This document shows positions 45,276 through 56,745 of a stretch of 64,000 bases of DNA, in pieces (within the stretch, counting starts at the first letter, position 1; each line of letters begins with the position of its first letter). The translations under genes and the position numbers were made by a program. The notes under the pieces were generated by a model. That model saw only the letters and a program-made list of their open reading frames with translations. It did not search any database and was not told where the DNA came from. Source of the DNA: Ancistrus triradiatus (Eukaryota; Chordata; Actinopteri; Siluriformes; Loricariidae); assembly GCA_025084515.1 (NCBI GenBank), contig JAJAGP010000101.1:620001-684000 (forward strand). Direction: 5' to 3'.

Positions 45276-46899
45276 TCATTAACCAATGAATGAATATGCA
45301 CTACCAAAAGTTTGTATAGCCAAAGTTTTATGTATCCAGAGCTTTTCCCCCTTTCCTGCTATAACAACCTCATCTCTTTTAAAAAGACATTCAACTACAA
45401 CTAGATCATTTTGGAAGATGAATGTCAGGTTGGGCACTGATACAAGACAAATAAGCAATTTCTCACTGTTGGCATTCCAGGTCAGCTCAAAGAAGTCTGA
45501 TGGAGTTAATGTGAGGGCTCTATGTAAGCCAGCCAGGGTCTCCATTAATGTTGGCAAATCATTTCTTTATTGGCTTTTCATTTTTATAGATCTTTTTAGA
45601 AGGACAAAGAAGACAGATCATTAACTGACTTGCTGGGGAGGTAGAAACACAAGAAAGTGTCATATTGAGAGTCAGTTCAGTACAGATGTTTGTCTGTTTG
45701 TAAGTCCATGTTTGTGTGTTTCATGTTATAAATGTTAGCAGTGAGTGTGGCTGGACTAAAATAAATTATTAATTATAAGGGGTGTTTATATACTTTCAAC
45801 CATGGCGTATGTTGCCCTGAAAACCCAAATGGCATCTATCATGACACAAATGTCACAGTAATGTCTTATAACACAGGAAAAACTAACCACATTAGCTCTA
45901 AATAGTACTAATGTACTTGGCTCCTGAGTGAACTGTCAAGCTGCCTGCACTACAACAATCAACAAGCCATGTTGTTGAAGTTACACAGAGAATCTCTCAA
46001 AGTGAGACTGAGCATTTTAATCCCATCTGAGATAAAGCTTTCAAAAATAATCATGAGCTTCAACAAGTGTTGTTTTTACCAAGGAAGAACAAAAAAGTGT
46101 TAAGAAACTTCCTACCTTAATCAACCTCCCTCTTTCATTAATAGAAAAACAATTCAACACAAACAGTTTTTTATCACAAAAGAAAAAAAAAACATCAAAA
46201 CAGGACGCACAATGCAGCACAAGCACAAATGCCTCTTGTTATAGTGCAGGCTTTGATCACCTGATTTATATAGAAAAGAAAATCAGAGTAAGGCAGAAGG
46301 CAGAAATTAAAGAGCTCATGTTGGAGGCAGCAGAAGAGCACAGCAGGTAATCCGATTGCCTAGTGAATCATACCTCCAGAAGTCTTTAGAGAACGAGAAA
46401 GTCTGGAGGACAACTGAGAGCCACTTCAGATTTCTCTGCTTAGAATTATGTGTTTCTCTTTGTTTTAAAATGCAGCCACCCATGGTCCCTTTTGATTCGT
46501 GGTGTAATTCCATGTAAGGGAGGTCAGGAATAATTTGTCATTCTATTTTAGTTTGTATTCCACCTGTAGTGTATACTTTACGCATTCTCCGCAGTAGATG
46601 AGTCATTAGCATCTGAATTAGGTCTGGGACAATACTGTATATAGATATGATGGGATAGATATAGTATTAATTTAATCAGTGCCTAAAGTTTCTCCCCATA
46701 CTTGACTTGGCCAGATTAAAATACAGCAAAGCTGTATATTCATGAACCCGGCTGCTGGAAACAGCAATATCAGAGCACCTGGGTTCAATCTCAGATGGGG
46801 CTTTCAACATGAAGGCTGAGTGGCGCGTTTACATAAAACCCCCAGCCACTGGAGGCGTATTCCTAGTCCAAACGCTTGTGCCAGGAAAGCATCCAGTGT
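45276..46899. other. Intron 5, nothing confidently recognised
   Basis: AT-rich. Short open frames here show no protein-like sequence I know. GGCGCGTTTACATAAAACCC near 46821 may be a repeat edge. Confidence 0.35.
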
Positions 46900-47640
46900 A
46901 AAAACCAAATCTAGTATGCTGATGGTCTGTTGAGGTTACCCCAAAAAGGAGCAGTGAAAGAGTATTTTCCTAACAACAAAAGACTCAAGGCAGTAATTAA
47001 ATTTGAACTGAACGGCATGTAAAGGATCTCTGTTGCAGAGTTATAGAAAGTGGAACCTTGAGGTCTCAAAGTCTGCAAAGCTATCATCAGATGGCACCAG
47101 GAAAAAGCATTTCTTGTCATCTAACCATAAGCATAAGCGCCTAGAGCTTGCTAAATAAACACTGATGGGTTTGTAGGTGGGTTTGGTGTACAAAGAATGA
47201 CTACACTGAAAAGAACCTGATGCCCAGTGTTAAGTATCATGGAGGGTCTGTGATGTCGTGGGGTGTTTTTACTCCGAAGACCCTGGGAACCTCATTACAC
47301 ATAATCTTGGACTCCATTAAATACTAGGGCATTTAAACCAAAATCTGTCTGTGTCTGCCAAAAAACTAAAAATGTGTTGTCACTGATTTTTCCAGCATTG
47401 CACTGATCCAAAACATATGTCCATATCAAGACAAAAATGGTTTACTGAACACAAAATCAAACCTCTGGCAAGGCCATCTCAGTCCCCTGGTATACACCCT
47501 ATAGAAAACCTTTCGAGTAAGCTACAGAGGAGAATGTTTGAAAAACACAAGTGCAGTACTTGCATTCAGGCTTTTGACTACACAGTTAGTTATATTTCAT
47601 TCAGTCAAGGTGCTGAAATCTCTTAGCCTCCTATGTGAAA
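46900..47640 (+). mobile_element. Degenerate Tc1-like transposase copy
   Basis: Forward frame 47417-47626 reads RQKWFTEHKIKPLARPSQSP then GIHPIENLSSKLQRRMFEKH, the third catalytic region (SPDLNPIENLW type, damaged to SPGIHPIENLS). Upstream CCAAAACATATGTCC (DPKHMS) and GGAGGGTCTGTGATGTCGTG (GGSVMSWG type) are in register with a Tc1 transposase. No termini found. Confidence 0.8.
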
Positions 47641-48524
47641 TGTCTCTTCTGTATTTCAAGTGGGAGTGAGCTGGGTCTGATAGGTTTATACGGAAGATGT
47701 GACAGCTTTTCATGTTACATGGTTTCATGTTATGGCTTTAGTTTACAATGTCATAGTTCAAGGACTTTATTAGTGAGCATTTGAATGAATAGTGAGTGAC
47801 TTTGAGTGAAGTACAAACTCATTAGTCTGAGTCATTAGTCTTCATACAATTATCAAGACAATATTCAACTAACAATATCCTGTATTTACAGACTGACAAT
47901 GATATGGGATTAAAGGTTGCCCAACATAAAAATCTGTATGGAATAAAATTCTGGACACCTACATCCTCTACTATCAAAAGCTGTATGTAACGATGTGGCC
48001 AATAATGTAATGTAAAGCCGCTGCAGCTGATGCTGTCATACCAGCTCAGCAACTTCTGACAGCGGCCCATCGCACAAAAATATGAGGTCAATAGTGTTCC
48101 TGTAGTGATCTGGTGTGGAGGACCAGAATACTAAAAATATTATAAATATATGAACAATACAGTAATGTCCAAAAGTTTGAGGCACAGTTTTACAGAATTT
48201 TACAGACTTAGTGTATCGATAGGAAACAACATATTTCAGATATAAAAACCTTTTTTTTGACAAATAATGAAATCCTACAGTGTGATTTGTATTTTCAACA
48301 TAATACATAATAGAGCACTTTCCAGATCAAAAAACTTCCAAAAAACTTCATGACTTTGTTGACATTTCGCTCAGTGAATGATTAAATAAGTCTAGTATCT
48401 GTTAGCGTTCACCATGTGAACCGGGAGGTTAGGAGCCAAGCAAAGTTAGCTGTTATGTGAATAAGCTCTACCCGAGGAGAGGGTAGGCGTGCTTTATGGA
48501 CTATGAGCACTGCACCATAAAAGC

Positions 48525-48530
<6 letters not shown>
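47641..48530. other. Intron 5, nothing recognised
   Basis: No coding or repeat signal. TCCAAAAGTTTGAGGCACAG near 48168 resembles a Tc1 terminus but is isolated. Confidence 0.35.
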
Positions 48531-48583
<53 letters not shown>

Positions 48584-48586
48584 TAT

Positions 48587-48622
<36 letters not shown>
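48531..48622. repeat. (TA)n then (GATA)n microsatellite
   Basis: About 50 bp TA followed by about 40 bp GATA. It explains the YLSIYLSIYL-type minus-strand frame. Confidence 0.97.
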
Positions 48623-48623
<1 letters not shown>

Positions 48624-48984
48624 GGAGTGAAGTCCGTGTGGGTACTACAGAAAAAAATTTAGTAAAATAGGGGAAAAAGTTACTTTTAAAGGCCAAACTC
48701 AGGAGCCATTCACGAGTCCATAACAAAGGGTAAAATGCTAAACAGTAGGAAAAGCAAGACACTGGATTTATCAGTGGACTCAAATGTTAATAAAGGCAAC
48801 CTAGCTGCGTAAAGAGCGAGATAAATGTGGAAGCGCTTGTGCTGACTCTAAGACACTGAGTCGGTTAAGTGAACAGATTGCGAATCAAAAGCCAGGTGTT
48901 ACACAATAGTGACAAGCTGGGCTGGTTAAAAGCTACAGTGCTAATAACAAATACAGTGTTTGCAATGCAGCCTATGGGAAACAA

Positions 48985-49230
48985 AGCAACACACAATAGC
49001 TAGTATAAGCTCACAAATACTGAGTAAATACTCCCTGTGGAGCAGGCGGCGGGGATTGAACCCAGATCGCTCGACTGTGAGCCGAATGCTCTACCAATCA
49101 AGCTAAATGAGAAATGACAGCAACACCTGATAGCTAGTACAAACTCACAAATACTGAGCAGATAATCAAGGAATGCTTTGTAGATCAAAGCGGATGCTCG
49201 CTTCACCATGGCGAATGGAGCTGACGTCAC
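48985..49230. repeat. Two tandem copies of a ~130-bp unit around a tRNA-like core
   Basis: The stretch ATAGCTAGTAYAARCTCACA then AATACTGAGYARATA occurs at about 48997-49030 and again at about 49130-49165, with the tRNA-like segment 49041-49111 between. A third related copy is at 5418-5545. Confidence 0.7.
49041..49111 (-). repeat. tRNA-like relic (SINE head or decayed tRNA)
   Basis: The minus strand has an A box TAGCTTGATTGGTAGAGC (49105-49088) and a B box GGTTCAATCCC (about 49062-49052). The D stem, anticodon stem (loop CTCACAG) and most of the T stem can pair. The acceptor stem halves (CTCATTT and GCCTGCT) do not pair, so I do not call it a working tRNA gene. The loop would give anticodon CAC. 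Confidence 0.65.
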
Positions 49231-49980
49231 TAGGCTGGAAAAACGCTCAAAGCATGGCAAAAGTAAAAAGCCACTTCCACCAGAATATGACCATAATAAA
49301 CCCTATTACCTAAGCCTTTTGCTTGCCCCCTTCTACAAAAGAGGGAAGTTACCATCTTTCCCTAAATATCTTGCATTAAAAGGCTACAGAATACCAAAAG
49401 GTGCGCTAAATACCTTGTGCCAGAGTGCTACGATATACCAATGAAAGGCTATCTCAAAGGCAAGGTTAAGGGTGCAGCAAGAGACAATAAATTGATTAAT
49501 ATCTGCAGATGATGTGTACAGGTAATACAGCTGGGTGAGAGACAACCATCCCAAAAAGGCAAGACGGTGGTAGATTGTAAGTTAACAGTTTAACCATGAA
49601 ATCTTACATCATGGCAAGACAAGATTCATGGTGATTATCCTCCATTAGCATAGTCTTTCCTAAGCTGAAATTTTGTGGCAGACAAGTTTAGTACAAGAAA
49701 TGCAGTGGTCGGTCACAGAAACAGAAGATAACTTGCAGATAACTTGAAGTGCATTCAGCAGATTTCCCTGTATTCCGTAGTGAACAGCGAAGAGGTTCCC
49801 TGTAGGTTTGTGGAAAATAGAGTTGATTTGGTCAAAATTAATGATCCCCTCACTGTTGAGAAGTACCGGCTGTTTCTTAGAACTGTTACAGGTTATTTAA
49901 GAGAGTTAGGAAAACACCAGCTGAGTACTTTCAGAAACTCCACACCAGTGAGAACTGATGGTGTTTTAAAAATATAAGAG
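49208..49980 (+). other. Unassigned block with two short frames
   Basis: ATG at 49208 opens 78 codons (MANGADVTRLEKRSKHGKSK, then APFYKRGKLPSFPKYLALKG). A second 77-codon frame is at 49744-49977 (PCRFVENRVDLVKINDPLTV, then RELGKHQLSTFRNSTPV). I recognise neither. The nearby tandem units suggest an uncharacterised transposable element rather than a host gene. Confidence 0.3.
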
Positions 49981-50334
49981 TGGTTACACAAAAAATAAAT
50001 GATGCTTACAATAAAGCAATAAACACAAAGAAAACAAGAATGGATGTAGCATCAGAAATACATACATGACATTATATACCAGCAGCATAACCAGTCAGGA
50101 TAACTTTGTTTTAAGATTCCATTTAGGTTTCTTCTGTTTATCAAGTTTATTTTTGCAAAAGAAATGTTTCTAACTCTAAAATATGTTGTTTCCCACTGAT
50201 ACACTAATGTAGAAAACAATCACATGCTGTAAAACTGTACGGTGCATAAAACACAGTGCATGTCACACAATGTACACAAACTCAACATATTAGTCAGTAA
50301 ATTGAATGAATTATACTATTTACATGCTATTTAT
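49981..50334. other. Intron 5, nothing recognised
   Basis: AT-rich, no signal. Confidence 0.4.
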
Positions 50335-50670
50335 TCATTCCTTCCTTCATTTTCTTAACCGCTTAATCCTGACCAGGGTCGTAGGAAAGCTGCGCACAGA
50401 GGGCAAGGCAGGAACAATCCATCATAGGGCACTCACATACTCATACACACACACTCACACACTAGGGACACTTGAGAGACACCAGTTAAACCAACATGCA
50501 TGTCTTTGGACTGTGGAAGGAAACCGGAGTAAACGGGGTATACCCACATGGACACAGGAAGGACATGCAGACTCCACACAGAAAATACCCAGATCACTCC
50601 ACCTGGGATCGAGCCCAGGACCTCTGTGAGATGACAGTCCTAAATACCGAGCCTCTGTACCACCCTATAA
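50335..50670 (-). mobile_element. SINE-like dispersed repeat, complement orientation
   Basis: TTCATTCCTTCCTTCATTTT tail, AATCCATCATAGGGCACTCA, CATGCATGTCTTTGGACTGT, GGACATGCAGACTCCACACA, then GATCGAGCCCAGGACCTC (B-box-like complement). Near full length. Confidence 0.8.
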
Positions 50671-52052
50671 TGCTATTTAGTTATTTATTTATATGTTATA
50701 CTGTATCCCTTTTTTCAACATGTCACTTTTCATAGTAAGGAGACTGTATGTCAGCTAAATGTAAAAGGCCAAAGTAGTGGAAATTCTCAACATTAAGTTC
50801 TTGGCTTAAGTATCCACAACATTATAATTCTCAGTATAATAATAAAATAGTCTGTCAAAACTTTAATTTTGTCCCTACCATTCCTGTTTAATAATTAAAA
50901 ATATAATAAAAAGGTTGTTACAGTTGAGTGGCAGTCAACTTGGCACTGTTCATTAAAGCTGCCCAAGTGCATATAGGCAGAACTACTAATTGCTCTCCTT
51001 TAATGGTTTCTTATCCTTCATTGATATGCAACTCAATTTCTGCGTTAAAATCTATTAACCTTGGTGTTTCCCTCAAGTATGCTATATTATTCAGTGTGTA
51101 TTCATATTTAACCATGTGTACTGACATTGTACAAATAACATTTTGTTATTATAAAATTACTTGATAATAATTCATAATTGATAGTTATTACATATATTAT
51201 ATTAAAAGTTGTTTATGTTAAAGTGGTAATCAATAGTAAACATAATGAATATACATAACACAAGCAGCAGCACAGGTATGCTTTTACCAAAGCCTGTCTG
51301 CTGATGACCTCATTTTGTGAGCTCTCAAAATAAATAAATAAATAAATAAAGAAATATATAAACAAACCACCAAAATGATAAATAACCAAATGTGCAGCAG
51401 TAAATTAGGTAATTTAATTACTGACACCACTGACACTCGAGATAAATAACACAATGTGTTGTTTCTATAAGCCATTATGAAGCTATTAATATGTCTTTTT
51501 TTTTTATCTCTACATCTTAAGTTCACAGTAATAAAATATTTTTGAATTTACTTAAGCCCTTAGTGTCACACAGGGGAATACTGGTAAGGCATGCAGCTAG
51601 CTCAACTGACTCAAGTAAATCTGAAACTGATGAGAAATGAAGACCAAATGTGAGATACAGGGGGCAGGACAAAACCTGAATTCAAAGTAGCAACCACACA
51701 GAAGCACCATTTGGGGTGGCCACAGGGTTCACTTTGTCAACAATCATTTTTTCAGTAGTGATCCTTGAATCCGGGTCCCATTGCAGCCTTCCTTGATCTA
51801 GAGTTTTATCCTGCTACCCAGGTACCTTCTCGAATCTCCATCGTCTGTCTGTGTGTTTCCCTCAAATGAGGATTCCCTTTTTCTTCAAGTCTCTCAAGTT
51901 CCACAAGTCATTTAGTTTTAGTTTATGTATTTGTGCACTACATGTATGTAAATGCTGTATTTATGTGAGTTTTGTGAATTTTGGACAGAAGTTTTCAATG
52001 ATATTACATTCAGTAAAAATCATATGTATTAAATTCGGTATACAGGCACATA
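50671..52052. other. Intron 5, nothing recognised
   Basis: AT-rich with a short AAAT tract at 51328-51352. No coding signal. Confidence 0.4.
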
Positions 52053-53278
52053 CAGTGGGGCAAAAAAGTATTTAGCCAGTCACTGATTGTGCAAGTTCTC
52101 CGACTTAGAAAAATGAAAGATGTCTGTAATTTTCATCATAGGTACACTTCAACTATGAGAGACAAAATTAGAAAAAAATCCAGGAAATCACATTGTAATA
52201 TTTTTTTAAGAATGTAATTGTAAGTTATGGTGGAAAATAAGTATTTGGTCACTAAATTTGGTTCAACTCAACTACTTTGTAACATAACCTTTGTTGGCAA
52301 TGACAGAGGCCAAATGTTTCCTGTAAGTCTTAGCCAGGTTTGCACACACTGTAGCTAGTATTTTGGCCCATTCCACCATGCTTTTTACGGAGCCACTCCT
52401 TCGTTGCCCGAGCAGTGTGTTTGGGATCATTGTCATGCTGTGTCAAGCCATGTTCCATCTTCAATGCTCTCACTGATGGAAGGAGATTTTGGCTTAAAAT
52501 CTCACGATACGTTCATTCTTCCCTTAACACTGATCAGTCGTCCTGTTCCCTTTGCAGAAAAACAGCCCCAAGGCATGATGTTTTCATCCCCATGCTTCAC
52601 AGTAGATATGGCGCAACTCAGAATTCTTCTTCCTCCAAACACGGCGAGTTGAGATTTTACCAAAAAGTTCTATTTTAGCATCTGACCATATGATATTCTC
52701 CCAATCTTCTTCTGGATCATCCATATGCTCTCTGGCAAACTTCAGACGGGCCTGGACATGTACTGGCTTAAGCAGAGGCGGAGATCTTGCGTGGAGCCCC
52801 AGATCGAGGGAGATTATCAATGGTCTTGTATGACTTACAACTGCTCCCACAGTTGATTTATTCACACCAACCTGCTTGCCTATTGTAGATTCACTCTTCC
52901 CAGCCTGCTGCAGGTCTACAATTTTCTTCCTGGTGTCCTTCGACAGCTCTTTGGTCTTGGCCATGGTTGAGTTTGGAGTCTGACTGTTTGAGGCTGTGGA
53001 CAGGTGTCTTTTATACAGATCATGATGTCAAACAGGTGCCATTAATACAGGTAACGAGTGGAGGACAGAAGAGCTTCTTAAAGAAGAAGTTACAGGCCTG
53101 TGAGAGCCAGAAATCTTGCTTGTTTGTGGGTGACCAAATTCTTATTTTCCACTTTTTTCCTCATTTTGTCTCACATAGTTGAAGTGTACCTATGATGAAA
53201 ATTACAGACCTCTTTCATCTTTCTACATTGGAGAACTTGCACAATCAGTGACTGACTAAATACTTTTTTGCCCCACTG
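52053..53278 (-). mobile_element. Tc1-like element (family B), both ends present
   Basis: A 1226-bp element with inverted ends CAGTGGGGCAAAAAAGTA (52053) and TACTTTTTTGCCCCACTG (ending 53278), flanked by TA on each side. The minus-strand transposase begins at 52964 (MAKTKELSKDTRKKIVDLQQ, then AGKSESTIGKQVGVNKSTV). Part of the second helix-turn-helix is deleted. It continues with EDWENIIWSDAKIELFGKIS (first catalytic Asp region). The rest, to about 52270, is out of frame. Non-autonomous. Confidence 0.95.
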
Positions 53279-53785
53279 TATACCATACATAGCATACACA
53301 TAGTGCCTCTTCAAATTTCTGAAGTCTGACTCACATGTGATTTCATCACAGTATTCAGAAAGCATTCTATACATTGAGTTTACATTACATCTGTGAACTC
53401 TCAGGATATAATAGCTACTAATTAAAAATAATATAAAACATAGCATAGTATGGCACAGAAACAAGGCCAGCTAGCATCCCAGGCATGAATAACTACTTTT
53501 CTGTGACTCATCTCTGTGACCTGTTTACTGTAGTAACGTCACAATACTGCAAACAAGGTTTGCCTTGATTTTATCTGCTCCCTAATAGAACACAGTCAAA
53601 GGCAGCCTCCTTGTTCCTAAGTGCCCTCAGATGATGGTGTACAATGAAATAATCACTGATGATCATAATCCTGTCATGCTGACAGCTCATTAGCATAATA
53701 TTCAAAGGAATTTAGATCAACTAACACTGCATACAGAATACCAGGCACAATAAATTGTTTTTGTTGTTAGATATTTTTACATATA
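53279..53785. other. Intron 5 between two Tc1 copies, nothing recognised
   Basis: About 500 bp, AT-rich. Confidence 0.4.
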
Positions 53786-54862
53786 CAGTGGGGCAAAAAA
53801 GTATTTAGTCAGCCACTGATTGTGCAACTTCTCCTACTTAGAAAGATGAGAGAGGTCTGTAATTTTCATCATAGGTACACTTCAACTATGAGAGACAAAA
53901 TGAGAAAAAAAAATCCAGGAAATTACATTGTAGGATTTTTAAAGAATTTCATTGTAAAGTATGGTGGAAAATAAGTATTTGGTCAATAACAGAAGTTCAA
54001 CTCAATACTTTGTAACATAACCTTTGTTGGAATGACAGAGGTCAAACGTTTCCTGTAAGTCTTCACCAGGTTTGCACACACTGTAGCTGGTATATCCTCT
54101 AGAGCAGTGATATTTTGGGGCTGTCGCTGGGCAACTCCCTCTAAATATTTTCTATGGGGTTGAGGTCTGGAGACTGGCTAGGCCACTGCAGGACCTTGAA
54201 ATGCTTTTTACGGAGCCACTCCATTGTTGCCTGAACGGTGTGTTTGGGATCATTGTCATGCTGGAAGACCCAGTCGTCCTGTCTCCTTTGCAGATAAACT
54301 GCCCCAAAGCATGATGTTTCCACAGCCATGTTTCATAGTAGGTATGGTGTTCTTGGGATGCAACTCAGCATTCTTCTTCCTCCGAACATGACGAGTTGAG
54401 TTTTTACCAAAAAGTTCTATTTGGTTTCATCTGACCACATGATATTCTCCCAATCCTCTTCTGGATCATGCATATGCTCTCTGTCGAACTTCAGACAGGC
54501 CTGGACATGTACTGGCTTAAACAGGGGGACACGCCTGGCACTGCAGGATCTGTTTTCCTCTTGACGTAGTGTGTTACTGATGGTAGCTTTGTTACTTTGG
54601 TCCCAGCTCTCTGCAGGTCATTCATCATGTCCCTCTGTGTAGTTGTGGGATTTTTGCTCATCGTTCTCATGCTCACTTTGACCCCATGGGATGAGATCTT
54701 GGGTGGGGCCACAGATCGAGGGAGATTATAAATGGTCGTGTATGTCTTCCAGTTGCTCCCACAGTTGATTTATTCACACCAACCTGCTTGCCTATTGTAG
54801 ATTCACTCTTCCCAGCCTGCTGCAGGTCTACAATTTTCTTCCTGGTCATTCGAGAGCTCTTT
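53786..54862 (-). mobile_element. Tc1-like element (family B), truncated
   Basis: Left end CAGTGGGGCAAAAAAGTA at 53786 after TA. The minus-strand transposase C-terminal part at 54329-54141 has QDDWVFQHDNDPKHTVQATM then WPSQSPDLNPIENI (catalytic blocks intact). The middle part (TMSKNPTTTQRDMMNDLQRA) is at 54712-54491. It ends abruptly near TTTCTTCCTGGTCATTCGA, so the N-terminal end and the right terminal repeat are missing. Same orientation as the neighbouring copy. Confidence 0.92.
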
Positions 54863-56569
54863 ATTCTTATTATTAAGTTTAAACACTAGACAGCAATTAA
54901 ATAATGTGCAGAAGTGTTTAAATAAATGCCAACAAGTAAACATGGACACAACAGAGATTAACACAGATAAACAAGATAATCTCGTCCTTATAAACACAGG
55001 TGACTACAACTGGAAATTAGGTATGATACAACACAGCATGTGATGGAGCACACACACACAACCACAGAATTAATGAACAGGGCTGATCAACCCTGGTACA
55101 TACATAACAGCCAGGGCACAGAAGCTGCTGTATCAAAACGCATTTCGGGTTACAGATCTTTCTCACCTACTGAAGCTTTGGTTGAGAGTCACCAATCATA
55201 TGAGTGGAGGCATTTCTCTTATTCCTGAACTAAGGTCTCAAAAATCAGTTTAAGTCATGACTGAGATGCAGGCACTGGTGAGTGAGGAAGACAGAAATGT
55301 GGGGCACTGCCCAGTGACAGTCAGTAAACGGCTGAGGATTGGACTAAGGATCACCTTAAAAATCATCTTAGGGGTAATAACAATTACAAAGTAAGAATAA
55401 AGGCTGCCCTGCACAGACATGTTCATTTTGAACAGCAGATTAACAGCGAAAATACAAGTTTTATGATCTCCAACGACAATGGGTATGTAGTTCACATTTA
55501 CGTATCAATAATAGTTTTATTGTTGTCATTTACAAACACATACAAAAATGCAAAAGTTTATTTTTGGTTTCAGCCAACATATTTTATTTTGGTGCATCAA
55601 TCGTAAAGACAATACATATTGCTCTTGACATGAAGCAACCATGCTCCACCACTGAAGCACCTAAAGGTCACAGCTAAACTGCACGTATCACATATGTACT
55701 ACACGGTCCTCACAGGACAAAAGCAGTGACTGACTGTAGTTGCTATTTTGCCACAAAACGCTCCTTTATTTCTCCAGCATAAATCAATCATTATGTGAGT
55801 ATTGTTGTCCAGTAAGTGTGTTTTCAATTTAGCCTCTAGCTGAGGTTAAAAAACGAGAGGCAGCACAAATGCTAAAACATCTCTCGCTCCATTGCTTGCC
55901 TCCTCCTCTCTAACTTACAAGCTCTCTCTCTCACTCTCTGAGTGAATGGAGTTGTGTCTTTTCTGCTTTATGTCCCCATAAATGTGGTGCAGTGAGCTGG
56001 GGATGTTACTATAGAAACCAAATGTCACCCATAAGCCTTGGATGTGGAGAAGAAGCTTTTTATTATGAAGGCCTCTTTAGAGGTTCATACATACTTCTGA
56101 GCCGCTAAATGCGTAATTCAAAATCTTGCCAAGTTAGCACCCCAAAAGTAATTCCACCTCACTCTTAATTCAGCAATTATGAAAGTGGCAGTTGGCTGAA
56201 AACCTTTATTATCCTCTTGAGACCTCCTTACCCTCCTCAGAGCTCTGATTTTTTTTATGTATAAAAACTGAGCACCGTCTTTGAACAGGAGGTATTTTTG
56301 TTTTTGTGAAATGCTCAAGAGTGTCTACAAATGAGGACTGAGTTAAGCAGAATGAAGTATGAGGAGTAGCAAACATAAAAAAATTCATGTCCTCATGTGG
56401 GGACGTGAGGTCTCAGGAGGTTAAGGCTTTGCAAGCTGTATTATTTCTCACTCTGAATTAGATCTTACAAACTGGACAGTCTTCACTAATATAAATTTCC
56501 AACATGGCATCTTCCTGAGCAAGCACTTTCTTATGTAAGGCACAGTTATCATCTATACAATTAAAATCA
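54863..56569. other. Intron 5, nothing recognised
   Basis: No transposon or coding signal I can name. A short CT-rich tract lies at 55903-55940. Confidence 0.4.
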
Positions 56570-56745
56570 GTTCCCAGGTGGAAAGGTCTGGATTCTTTCG
56601 TTGTGGAGTTGGCATTCCACCCCTTGTCCACGTGGGTTTTCTATGAGTACTCTGGTTTCCTCCCACAGTCCAAAGGCTAGGTTGTTAGGTTCACTGGTGT
56701 CCCTAAAGTGCCCCTAGTGTGTGAGTGTGTGTATGAGTGTGCAAC
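56570..56745 (+). mobile_element. SINE-like repeat fragment
   Basis: Forward middle part of the DANA/Mermaid-like family: GTGGAGTTGGCATTCC, GTACTCTGGTTTCCTCCCAC, AGTCCAAAGGCTAGG, GTGCCCCTAGTGTGTGAGTG. Confidence 0.6.

Noticed and set aside
48409..48783. 124-codon minus-strand frame rich in Tyr, Ile, Ser
   Set aside because: Produced by the TA and GATA microsatellite.
49041..49111. Functional tRNA gene with anticodon CAC
   Set aside because: The acceptor stem does not pair and the segment is embedded in a repeated unit.
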